Assembly (NCBI GenBank): GCA_025642075.2
Contig: JAODUO010000425.1
Span: forward strand, 1 to 64,000
DNA from: Ridgeia piscesae
Lineage: Eukaryota; Annelida; Polychaeta; Sabellida; Siboglinidae
Direction: 5' to 3'
Length of the DNA stretch: 64,000 bases
Of the stretch, positions 31,998-44,709 are shown in pieces. Position 1 is the first letter of the stretch; every line of letters starts with the position of its first letter. A model generated the notes under the pieces. That model made no database searches and had not been told where the DNA came from. It was given only the letters and a program-made list of their open reading frames with translations. A program made the position numbers and the translations under genes.

Positions 31998-32904
31998 TCA
32001 GACACCAGAGAGGATGACACTGAACATCCGATGGGCGTCCAGTGGCACCTTCAGTGGGGTCACCCAGTCTGACCATTCATCCCGGTCAGGATCGTACACC
32101 TCGATCGCTGCTGACCTTTTTTCCTTGTCTCGACCACCATCCCCTGACACCAGCACCTGACCCTTCCACATGACAGCCGGGGCATTCTGATGGACCAGAC
32201 GGGGCTCACTAAGCACCGTCCACCTGTCCTCGGCCGGGGCATACCGCAGACAGGACCGCCAGGCACCTCCCACCAAGTAGATGTGGGATCCCAGGCTGAC
32301 AGCAGCACCGAGTACACATACCTTGGGAGTGGCCGCCATGGTGAGCCACTGGCCTGTTGTAGAGTCGTAGCCCTGTGTGCATGACAAAGATATATTGCCA
32401 GCATCATGGCCACCGATCACATACACCATGTGGCCGTGGCTGGTGGCGGAGGGGTCATACACTGGGTGTGGCAGGTCAGACAGAGCTGACCACTGACGCC
32501 GCTTCAGGTCAAACCTCTCCATAGACCCCGTCACCTTCTTATTGACATCCCACCCACCGACCACATATACCTGGTCTCCCAGGAAGACACTCCGGTGGTA
32601 GCGGCGTGGGGTGGTCAGTGACGGCAACTTGGTCCATGTCCTGGTGACCGTGTGCAGCAGCCAGCAGCTGCCCTGTGCCACACGACCCACAGCCCCACCG
32701 GTCAGCTGCAGCTGGTCACAGGTGACATGACACGCGTCAAACACCCTGTAATTCGACTGTGGGAGCTCTGCCAACAACTCCCAACACTTCCTCCCCCCCC
32801 CTCCCAGTATTGGCAAGCGTTGTGGCTGATGATCCCATCTCCAGTCGTGTTGTCGGTGATGCCTCCCACCACCAGGAAGCGCTGCAGCAGGATAGGTGCA
32901 GAGA
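31998..32904 (-). CDS. Kelch-repeat protein, last exon
   Basis: The minus-strand acceptor cttctgttgcag precedes 32904 and the stop is at 31998-32000. Kelch blades are visible in order: RFLVVGGITDNTTG ... YWE; VYVVGGWDVNKK ... FDLKRRQWSAL; VYVIGGHDAG ... YDSTTGQWLTM; IYLVGGAWRS ... YAPAEDRWTVL; VLVSGDGG ... VYDPDRDEWSDW. That is about five to six repeats, enough for a beta-propeller, likely a protein-binding or substrate-recognition surface. The first blade is in a different frame from the rest; the shift falls in a G9 run near 32797, where one more G restores frame and gives 302 codons. The open frame beginning at 32975 reads intron and shadow before that point. No BTB or BACK domain is seen; the upstream exon is coiled-coil (35329-35394). 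Confidence 0.8.
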
Positions 32905-35328
<2,424 letters not shown>

Positions 35329-35394
35329 CTTCAGAAATGGTCTTTCGCTCTTGTCCTTTTGTTTTGGCCGCCTCTTCCAGCCTTATCACTTTGT
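35329..35394 (-). CDS. Kelch gene, coiled-coil exon
   Basis: 66 nt on the minus strand, with acceptor tgtatttcttcag and donor GTACAG, phase 1 at both ends. It reads DKVIRLEEAAKTKGQERKTI then SEG. The phase matches the Kelch exon, which needs one base from its predecessor. Composition and phase resemble exons 4 and 6 of the Death-domain gene (EKIADLEKRLRKLETKEK), so the two genes may share a module. Exons further upstream were not found; a LINE occupies the next 2 kb. Confidence 0.6.
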
Positions 35395-35520
35395 CTGAAG
35401 AAATACAACCTTTGTGTCACTCAGGGCCCTGATTTCATGATCAATCTGATTAATCATGTAACTTTCTTAATCTAGTAACCTCTATGGTTCCTTTGAATGA
35501 GGGTGAGGTTTAACCCCTGC

Positions 35521-37580
35521 TCTACTAATAATAATAATATAATAATAATAATAACTTCTTATGCGCCAATATCCTCGAAAATCAAGCTCAGTGGCGCGAC
35601 AAAACCAAGGGGTTAAGCAATTGCGTAAACGTAGAACAGTGCGTGAGTCGTTGATGGATGGACGAAGGTTCTAGGAAGCTAAGGAGGATAGGCCGCATTA
35701 AAGAGATATGTTTTTAGACGTCGGCGGAAGGAAACTATATTACCTTCCGTCTTGACACTGACAGGAAGCGAATTCCACAGAGTTGGTGCAGCAACCGAGA
35801 AAGCTCGGGTCCCAGCTTTCGTCTTAACCCGAGGAATGTAAAGTGGGTTACTACTGGTTGAGCGTAGCTCTCTGGAATTCCTTGCTGGAGTTAGCATTGA
35901 GTTTAGATATGTTGGTTGTTTAGATGCGAGTGCTTGATAGGATATTGTGCAAATCTTGAAAATAATGCGATAATGCACAGGGAGCCAGTGCAATGATTTT
36001 AGAAGCGGCACCGAGCTAGAAAAACGAGGAGAACGGGTAACTACCTTGCCAAGCAGTTCTGGACACGTGAAGTCTTGCAATATCCTTGTTCGCAGTATTC
36101 TAAAGGAGGGAATTGCAGTAGTCAAGTCTGCTGCTTACTAGAGCTGTCGCGAGGGTTTTTAGCAACAGAAAGTGATAAAAATCTGCGAATACGACGAAGA
36201 TCACGGATATGGTAGAAACAGCAACGGCATGTTTTTGATATGTGCTGTTTGAAATTGAAGCTTTCGTCAAAGTTAACTCCGAGATTTGAAACGGAGGGGC
36301 TGGTGTTACACTCTGATTTAGGATATGTGTCGGGAAAAAGCCGTCGAGTTTTGCACGCTGCGTTACGGTACCAATGATGATAAATTCGGTCTTGTTTGCA
36401 TTTAACTTTAGTTTACTATTTTTCATCCAAAGGGAGACATCTTGGAGACAATCCCTGAGCTGGTTTAAGGAGCGGCAAGCATCTGGTGTAGTCAACGAAA
36501 TGTAGATTTGGGTGTCATCGGCATAAAGGTGATGATCTAAGTTGTGACCTTGGATAACAGAGCTTAAAGGTGTTGTGTATAAAGTGAAAAGCAAAGGCCC
36601 CAAAACAGAACCCTGTGGGACACCACATGACGTGGGCAACATGTCTGAAAAGCAGTTACCTATTTTAATGGCTTGCTGTCTGTCAGTAAGATATGAAGTA
36701 AACCAGCTCAGGGCTGTGCCAGATATGCCCTACCATGTTGATAGACGTGTAATGAGAATATTGTGGTCGATGGTGTCGAAAGCGGCGGATAGGTCAAGCA
36801 GGGTCAGGGCGGTAACTTTTCCATTGTCGATGTTGAGGTTAATGTCATTGTGTACTTTTAAAAGAGCAGTTTCTGTAGAATGAAATTGTTTATATGCAGA
36901 CTGCGACACATTGGATAGACCATTTTTGTAGATGTGAGATCTGAGTCGATTAGCTACAACCTTTTCAAGTATTTTTGAGATGAAACTTAGGTTGGAAATA
37001 GGTTTGTAACTGTTTAATTCTTCTTTAGGCAGAGTTGATTTCTTAAGAACTGGATTAACATGGGCACATTTAAAATCGTCAGGGGAAAAGCCGTAGCATA
37101 AAGATGCATTTATGATATCTGTTATTGGTTTAATTAATACGTCAAGGCATGCTTTCAGTAGTATGGTGGGGATTGGATCAAGGGTCACAGGATTTACTGG
37201 GGATACATGTTTATTTTTCTCACTTAGTAGTTGTAGCTGGTTCAAACGATGAAGTTGAAAATTTAGTTGTGGAAAGTCTGCGTAAACCCGTGTGCGGAGT
37301 ATGACCTGTGAAAGTTGATTGTATAACACTAATTTTGTTTTTAAAATGACTCGAAAAAGAGTTACAAAATGACTTGATTGTGCATGAGTTGGTAGAGAAG
37401 GAGCAGGCCGCCTGTGTAAGATTTTATTGATGCATTCCCTAGCTGTTTTGGCGTAGCAGAATTTGTTGATACCATGTTCTCATAATAATGCGACTTTGCT
37501 TTTGACTTTTCCCGGTTGCATTGATGAATTCCCGGGGTATAGCGTGATCTGCTAAAGATGAACGAGTTTTTCGCCAAAAT
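35521..37580 (-). mobile_element. CR1/L2-like LINE, 5'-truncated, reverse transcriptase broken
   Basis: Three frames on the minus strand make one protein. 37329-36730 is the RT fingers and palm (NPVLKKSTLPKEELNSYKPI, LEKVVANRLRSHI, LLDLSAAFDTIDHNIL). 36642-36100 has CGVPQGSVLGPLLFTLY and the catalytic YADD in HHLYADDTQIYISL. 36125-35679 is the usual C-terminal tail (LHWLPVHYRIIFKICT ... AFSVAAPTLWNSLPVSVK ... RRLKTYLF). A decayed piece lies at 37577-37362. The 3' UTR ends in a (TTA)n-type tail at about 35521-35552 (taataataataatataataa on plus). Copying uses target-primed reverse transcription; this copy is dead because of frame breaks and 5' loss. Confidence 0.9.
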
Positions 37581-39160
37581 TTCCCAAATAACGCCCGGGT
37601 TTTTAGATTTGATTTTTTCCCGGGGTCATCCAGGGATGGCGGTTTTTGCGAAAAGATTTAGTTTTAATGGGTGCTTTTTTTTAAACTTTTTTAAGATTTG
37701 ATGGTACTGTTTGTAAAATTCGAAAATGTTTCGGGATGTGGTACAAAAAAAAAATGCGAATCAATACACAAATAGTGTCTTTTAAATATGAATGTGTCTA
37801 TCCAATGAATTGCCCATCCAACCCAAGTCAATTGGAAAATTTTACCTAAACTTTTAGTTTTTTAATTTAGGCAGTAGAAATTTTTAAACTTCAGTTCCCT
37901 TGCTTTATTGTTAGAATATGCATGGTCAAAATATAAATCAAACTTTTTCAGAATTTTTTTTGACATCATAATAATAAGTGTCCGAATTAAAAAATTGACA
38001 GATTAATAAATTTCAAATAACCGACTTTTTTTTTTACCCCCCAAAAATTTATTAAAAATTTTCTCATTTAAATTTTTCTTTTTTGCTTTAAATAAAAAAG
38101 CACACTTTTTTTTATTTGGGGGTGAATACCGGACAGGGAGTAATAATGATCCCATTTTAAAAATTAAAAACATAAAAACTTTTAGAACCTTACATTGGCC
38201 CATACCTGCAACCTCTTTAAACATCTGAAAAAGTACAACAGAGGACTGCTGTTACTAATTGCAGTTAACAGCCTAGGAAATTAGGCAATTTTTAGTAGTG
38301 TCCTGGTTTCCTAGCAAGAGTGAAAAACATCCATACCCAATACAAACATCACTGGGGGGATGAACCCCCATCATCTCTAGTGACTTCATTTTTTACCTTT
38401 CCAAGTCATATTTGGGGCATGAAAAAAAGAAAAAACCATGCAACAGAGGTCAGCTTTAAATGTTGCTAATTTGATTTTTTTAAATTTTTCAAATTTTTTG
38501 GGATAATGGTTTTGGGAGAATGATTTCGAAACATGACTAGTATATTGAATGGAAATGAATATGTTACTGTGTATAACGAAATAAGACTATAAAATAAGAA
38601 TATAAAGTAGGAAAATTATATTTTAATAAGGCATGTATTCTGCTTTCAATAGTCCCGCATACATCAGCATTGTTCAGTTAGTCAGTTAGTGTTTGATAAC
38701 TGGAAGGTGTCCATAATACTTAAAAAGAAAGGAAAATGGCCAAAAGTTTATTTAGAAAACCTTATACAAAGCAATAAAAAAACTTATATATCTGGGAAAA
38801 AGACTCAGTTGGGTAAAACCCACCCACAAATGAAACTTATGTAAAAACCCCCAATGAAAAAAATATTCTTAAATTAAAAACAAAATTAGTATTTAGAATA
38901 AAGCCGACATTTGTTTTTTTGGGGAAAATGCAAGTATGACTTTGATTATGGCCAAATAGGTGTCTCTGATTGGAACAAGGAGGACATTGATTGCACCTAA
39001 CTAACTTAAACATTTTATTTCCTTATATTAAAGTGGGCTTGTATAATTGGTTTACTATGAAATTTTATTTTTATGTGGAGTGGGTTTTGTTTGTTTGTAA
39101 TGATGTTGAATGACTCAGAACACATACATATTAATTAAAATATCCCAGGAAGGTTAGTCT
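37581..39160. other. AT-rich stretch with inflated homopolymers
   Basis: No gene recognised. Runs of A/T and of G or C (cccccc, gggggg, tttttttt) are unusually frequent, as in poorly polished long-read consensus. Confidence 0.4.
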
Positions 39161-39179
39161 TAATGGAATTCCACAGAAT

Positions 39180-40215
39180 GCACCATTGAAAAGGTAATGT
39201 TCTATTTATTGCAGGAATTTTCCCCTGGTTGAACCAAAACCCCCGCTCAGCCCACTGTCCACTGGTCTCATTGAGACAGAGTTGACAGTGACCCGGGCAG
39301 CAGTAGCAGACAAGCCAGAAGCAGATCCCCAATACACAAAAAAGGGGGTCTTTTTCAAGGGATCTTCTCAAAAACCAAATCACCAGTAATTTGGGTTTTG
39401 GGGGGCCCTTAGAATGATGCAATAAAAAAAATTTCTTGTTACAGTAGCACCCCCACATGCAACAGCCATGCAAAAGTAGATTTGTTTACAATTTGGAAAA
39501 ATGCTGGGGGACCCTATGGGGCCTGTAATTTCAATCAAATTTAGATTTCTCGTGATAGTACGTTACAATATCCACAGATGCATCTAAAAAAATTAGATCC
39601 TGAACACTTTCCAAAATGCCAATTATAAGTTGATTTATTCTGTGGTTTTTTATGACATAGGTACTGCAATGAGAAAACAAAAGATGACAAAAATTGTTAT
39701 TTATATGTATATCACAGAAAAACATCCATCTTACATATGTATCATTTTTTCAGATGAAGGATTCACAAATACCAAGCACACCTTTCAAAGGATCCTGTGC
39801 ACCAGATGACATTGTCCCTCATGGCAGTATGGATGTCACATTGCAAACCTTTTAAACTTGTAGTGTCAAACTCAAACAGAGCCAGTGATCATGTCACCAA
39901 TGCGATACTTCATCAATGCAGCAATTAATACATATGATATTGTTGTTCCAGTGAATATTCATCATGACCATGGGTATGAAAAGTTGTCGTCGCAGTCCTG
40001 CCCTTCTTCAACTGACCATGGCAGTCTAGTCAATGGGATGACACTTGGGATGTCCCAGTCTCACTGTCTCCATCTTCAGATCATTCTGTCTGCAACAGTC
40101 AAAAGGGAAAATTCTGAAGACAGTGATCCGGAATTGGGTAGCGGATGACAGCGATATCACTGATGATGATTCAAGCAGTTCTGACACTAATGAGAAACAG
40201 AGAAAATTTTGTTGT
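39180..40215 (+). pseudogene. Possible decayed coding sequence, unidentified
   Basis: Several short stretches read as protein in changing frames: LSTGLIETELTVTRAAVADK near 39255, MKDSQIPSTPFKGSCAPDDI near 39755 (after tttttcag), and an acidic run VADDSDITDDDSSSSDTNEK near 40135. They may be exons of one broken gene or transposon ORF. I cannot name a family. Confidence 0.25.
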
Positions 40216-41070
40216 TTACAACAACAAAAACAAATTTTCCCCTTTTTCTACCTGAAAAAAACCCAGGCTAGTATACTATGCCTGCTGCCTGTTGGAAGCA
40301 TCCCATTGAACATTGCAGTGATGATATGCAGCTAACCGATACATTCTGACATTTGATTTATAGTAAACAATCATTATCTTATAATGATTATTGGGAATTG
40401 GCAAAACTGTGTAATTCATCAATATCACATCATGAAGTCAGGCATTGGTTATTTGTTTTGAAATACTTTAATAAAATTATCACAGCGTTTCCCAAAAAAT
40501 TTTTTTGTTTAAAATTTTTACAGCATTTTGCAAACACATGAATTTAGATTGTGGTGTTGATAACAAAACACCCGCACATATCCAATATCGTATAAAAACA
40601 TTAAAACCCCAATTTTAAAACTCTGTGAATTGCACAATGTCCTTATTAACATCTATTTATTATTCAGACTATATTATAAATTGCATGGCAGCACGCATAT
40701 CTAAATAACATTATTTTCATAAATTAAACAAATTGTATTAACATTTTAAAATGGGAAAATTTAAAAAATTATATTAAAAGGATGCACAATCATGTAACAT
40801 CCTGTCAAAAAAAAAATAAGTTTGTAACAAAGATTTACGTTACGAATTGAAGATAGAATTTATTTTTTTTTTTAATATGTGTCATTGTGTGGCCATACAA
40901 GTATAATTGTCTGTTTAGGTTTGAATTGCAAAATAATTTTTCGATACCGTTGAACTCATATTTCTTACCCTTTTTTATTTGGGCGAACGAACATTGCAAA
41001 ATCGACAAGAAACAACCCATATTTCCCCCAAAATTTTGTCATTGACAGATGTCTTGGTCAGTCATGGTCA
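40216..41070. other. Intergenic, AT-rich
   Basis: No supported feature. Confidence 0.35.
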
Positions 41071-41376
41071 TCAGGCATCTGGCACGGTCGGGCAACCCAG
41101 CTTTCTCCAGACAACATACAAATTGATGTGCGTCGACATTGGGACGCAGTATCCACAAAACACAATGCCACATTCAATTGTTCCCAAAATAAACATCCTC
41201 GATTCCATAAAATTGCGATCTTTTTTCGCCGTCTCGTCGACTCTCGGCGGGGGTTTTAAATTTACGCCTCGCACCTCGGCTCGCACGCTGGGTTTAAACA
41301 AAAAAGGCTTTACTGTGTCATTGTGTATAGATGCTTCTCTCACTTGTGCTACAAATGCTTCCCCTGTCGGATCCAT
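41071..41376 (-). CDS. Uncertain minus-strand frame with a good start context
   Basis: agaaaATGG at 41376 opens 101 codons beginning MDPTGEAFVAQVREASIHND. The first third is coding-like; the GC-richer middle overlaps an equally open plus-strand frame (40979-41413). It could be a first exon of the Kelch gene, which runs in the same direction, or chance. No domain recognised. Confidence 0.2.
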   Translation of the reverse strand: MDPTGEAFVAQVREASIHNDTVKPFLFKPSVRAEVRGVNLKPPPRVDETAKKDRNFMESRMFILGTIECGIVFCGYCVPMSTHINLYVVWRKLGCPTVPDA

Positions 41377-41970
41377 TTTCTACTGTGATTTATCCAAGAC
41401 CACTAGCAAATAGCGTAGCTCCTCCTAACGTAAAGCACTTCCTACATTTTTAAAAACAAAAAAAATCCACTCCTTTCCTTTTGGGAGGCCCGCCCTTGAA
41501 GCCTGTCAAAATCTGCCTGGGGAAGGGCACCCAATTTTTTCATTGGTTAAAAATCGTAATAATATAATTTCACCTTTTTATTAGAATGCAAATAAATATT
41601 ATTTGTTGACACATAGACCCCCTTTTGTGTATAATAAGGTTTCTTTTTTTTTGGGAGAAATGTCTAATAACGAAGAAAACCGAAAGAAAAAATTTTACAT
41701 GGGCTAGATAGGAGGTAATCAAACCACTCGGCTTGGAATAAAGATGGCGTTACGCAGTGTTCTATGACGACGATTTAGGCACTGAAAATATTTTTTTCCC
41801 AGTTTGTCTGATAAGTGAATATGCTTCTTTCACCATTAATGTATACTTATATAGTATACATTTAGGTATATGGAATGTTACAGCTGTGTTTCAGTTCCCC
41901 TTTAAAAGGTTTTAACAATTAACCACTGGGACTGTGTACTTCTGGCATAACAATAATTGCGCTAGATATA
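41377..41970. other. Intergenic, no feature seen
   Basis: AT-rich, with homopolymer runs around 41440-41700. Confidence 0.35.
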
Positions 41971-41973
41971 TAA

Positions 41974-42140
41974 CCAGGGTTGGGTTCAAATACGTATTTG
42001 TATTTGAATGCCAACATTTGGTGTATTTGTATTCCAATATTTGAGTTGAAATGTTGTATTTGAACTAAAATCTATAAAAGCAATGTATTTGTATTTGAAT
42101 TGAAATTTTTTATTTGATCCAAAATGTGTATTTGTAGACA
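41974..42140 (+). repeat. tatttgtatttgaa-rich element end starting cagggttggg
   Basis: cagggttgggttcaaatacg is followed by many tatttgtatttga variants over about 160 bp. The CAGGG start and subterminal repeats resemble one terminus of a hAT-type non-autonomous transposon; no opposite end was found nearby. Confidence 0.4.
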
Positions 42141-43010
42141 ACAGATCGACATGAATCACGATTGGCGCATATATTGATGACGCGCATCAGTCCGAAATTT
42201 GCTGGCAACATTGTAAAAACTTAGTATACCTGTAAACTTTCAGCAAGGTACACCATATCATTATTATTATTGATTAGTATGAGGAAAATGTCACAATTAT
42301 ATAAGAAACAAAGAAATATGTTTTAAAATGTCAATATAAAACTAAGAATAAATATGTAAATAAACATAAATAGTTTAAAAGGTCAGTTCCATAGATTCTA
42401 TAGTATTTCTTATTGTACGATAGATCGTCCCAACTGTCACCCCCATTATAGAAGCAGAAAGTAAACAAAACATAACTTCGTTACATGTAAATAAAAAATA
42501 ACCAAGTAATTGTACTTGGCGATAAACTACGTACACATCGTTTCAGGAAGAAGATAGCATTCCATTGACATACTAATTGTAACTGTATGGCTGAGAATAA
42601 TCCGCTATGATACTTTTACAGAAACACGGGCCGAGTTGTCTCTGTAAAAATAGGCCGCGTTGGTTTAGGCCGAGCTGTCCGTGGGCCGAAAGGGGGGAAG
42701 TTTCTTGGGGGCTATTCAAAAATAGATACAGGAAAGGATGAAACGGAAAAGTGTATAAGTCTATGTATGTTTTAGGTGAAGTGCCGTTTTGCTAATGAAG
42801 CGGATATAAAGGTGTGAAGATGTATTATATTTTAAATAGCGGCAAATACCATTGGAGTTATTTTCATGTAGACATTATTGATGACAAACAATAACTGAAA
42901 AGAAGTCATGCGTACGTCTTTCCATTTGCCATTTCTTGCGCATTCTTTTGTATGTTTTGAGTCTCACTTAAATGTTCAAGGTCACAGCTGTCTCGAAGGC
43001 TCTGACTGGT
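42141..43010. other. Intergenic with a short ggccga-tgtc repeat
   Basis: At 42628-42700 the word ggccgagttgtc recurs in variants (ggccgagctgtccg, gggccgaaagg). Otherwise nothing recognised. Confidence 0.35.
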
Positions 43011-43017
43011 CCACGTG

Positions 43018-43760
43018 ACCAGATCATAAGATCCGGAAACCGCCATTTTGGTCATTACGTTAAGGGCAGAATGATTGCGACTTTTCTAATTGGTCCTTTT
43101 ACGGTCGAAGTGTGTTGTGATCCCTAACGACATCCGGTTATGCGACCGACAACATGAACCATTCCGACTACCAAGGTCAAGATGAGCGGCAAAAGGGGAT
43201 GCTAGAATTAATGGTTATCGACACCTCTTTGCGCAATTGCTATGAGTCGAGTCGTTTCATTGGTCAACTCGATGATCCGGAAAGCGCCATTTTGGTCATT
43301 ACGTTAAGGTCAGAATGATTGCGAGTTTTCTGATTGGTCCAAGTTCTCGTGTAACTGCGTAAAAAGATCATGAGTCATATTGAATGTGTTTACGCCACAT
43401 TCTCGAGTAACTGCGCAAAAGATCACGAGTCATGTCGAATGTGTTTACTTAAACATGGTGAGAAAACGTATGCATTTACAGTGATCTTCGAAATGGAAAC
43501 AACACTTACCAATGATGGTGTCCGACGCATTCGGTCGGGTTTTAGCTCGGTCGAACACGCGTACCAGTACAGGAAGGCGTTAGACGTCGACTGCGGGTTA
43601 GGCGACCGACAATAGGATCTAATCTGGCTACAGAGGTCAATATCCTTCCGAGTGTTATTCATTGGTTCACGTGACCCGCCCGCACCCGGTAATGTGAGCG
43701 TCAAAAGGAAGAATAAATGTTATGCGTCGAGTAGTTTCATTGGTCGACTTCGATGATCCG
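43018..43760 (+). repeat. Diverged tandem duplication of about 250-480 bp
   Basis: The block gatccggaaaccgccatttt + ggtcattacgttaaggg + cagaatgattgcgac recurs at 43273-43330. gcgaccgacaa, gtcgagtcgtttcattggtc and gatgatccgga recur in the same order at about 43140-43280 and 43600-43760. A smaller doubling (tgtaactgcgtaaaaagatc / gtaactgcgcaaaagatcac) sits at 43350-43440. Confidence 0.65.
43370..43615 (+). pseudogene. Possible NADAR-domain (YbiA-like) remnant
   Basis: The frame contains SGFSSVEHAYQYRKALDVD, which resembles the motif F.S.EHAYQYRKA of NADAR-type domains (N-glycosidases acting on riboflavin-pathway intermediates or ADP-ribosylated substrates). Only this core is visible; the flanking residues and the rest of the roughly 150-residue domain are absent, so at best it is a fragment. 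Confidence 0.3.
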
Positions 43761-44160
43761 GAAGTTGTGAAAATAACATACTTATTTTGTAATGACAATT
43801 CTTCTAGCCACTAACAGCGACAAAAACGAGTGACTTCTACGTTGATAGATTCCGTGTTTTGTATTGTGACAATCGTTTAGTTTCAAGACGTGCATAATCG
43901 AATGGTGAACGTAACCAATAACGAAACACCGATGAAGAGTATACTTTTAATAAAAACAAAATGAATACACGAAATATAGGCGAAGCGTATTAATAACACG
44001 TTGCACCATTCAATTTTACAGAGATAACTACATATATAATATAAAATATTTGCATGCGCGCACTCTAAATTTTTTACACTTACAATCGTGATATATATCA
44101 AACACACACTAACCTATTCTACACTTAAAATTGTAATTTATATATTTAATATAACACAAA
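43761..44160. other. Intergenic, no feature seen
   Basis: AT-rich. The open frame at 44107-43883 on minus has no support. Confidence 0.35.
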
Positions 44161-44162
44161 TT

Positions 44163-44220
44163 GCATGCGCGCACGCACGCACACACACACGCGCACGCAC
44201 GCTCGCACACACACGCCGCA
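44163..44220. repeat. Short CA/CG-type simple repeat
   Basis: gcatgcgcgcacgcacgcac followed by cacacgcgcacgcacg: mixed CA/CG microsatellite, mostly alternating purine and pyrimidine. Confidence 0.8.
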
Positions 44221-44380
44221 CCCAAACCCAAAACAGTCCTCAACCCACACCTTGACCTACACCCGAATACCACATCCCAACACCCTACAACACAGCACAG
44301 CTCAACCCCACCGCTTCACAAACACAAATCTAGCAGCTACAAATCACTGTCTATTATATCAGCTGCACCCACGAATACAC

Positions 44381-44386
44381 TTTATT
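44381..44386 (-). promoter_or_regulatory. Candidate poly(A) signal of the FKRP-like gene
   Basis: AATAAA on the minus strand, about 325 nt downstream of the stop codon. It is the nearest canonical hexamer on that strand that I noticed. Confidence 0.4.
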
Positions 44387-44709
44387 AGTGTCTGTTTCTT
44401 TTTATATATCCAGCTACTAACACCACAATGGAAATCATACACCTTTATAGTGAACGCATAGGCGTTGCCTTGTCACCTACCTCTACATAAATATGCAATT
44501 AGTTGACATTACTGACTGCAATAAACATTAGCTCAAGTACGTGTTCGTAACATTTGCGTCTTAAGAAAACAAGTGCATTCAAAATGTCAACCAGACATAT
44601 GACGAATACCCGGATGTTCCGTGAGCGTTCAGATATTCTTCGACTCCAGCATCCGTTGTGATGGGTAAACGGACCTTTTTGTTAAGGACTAGGTCACGTG
44701 TTCCGTAGA

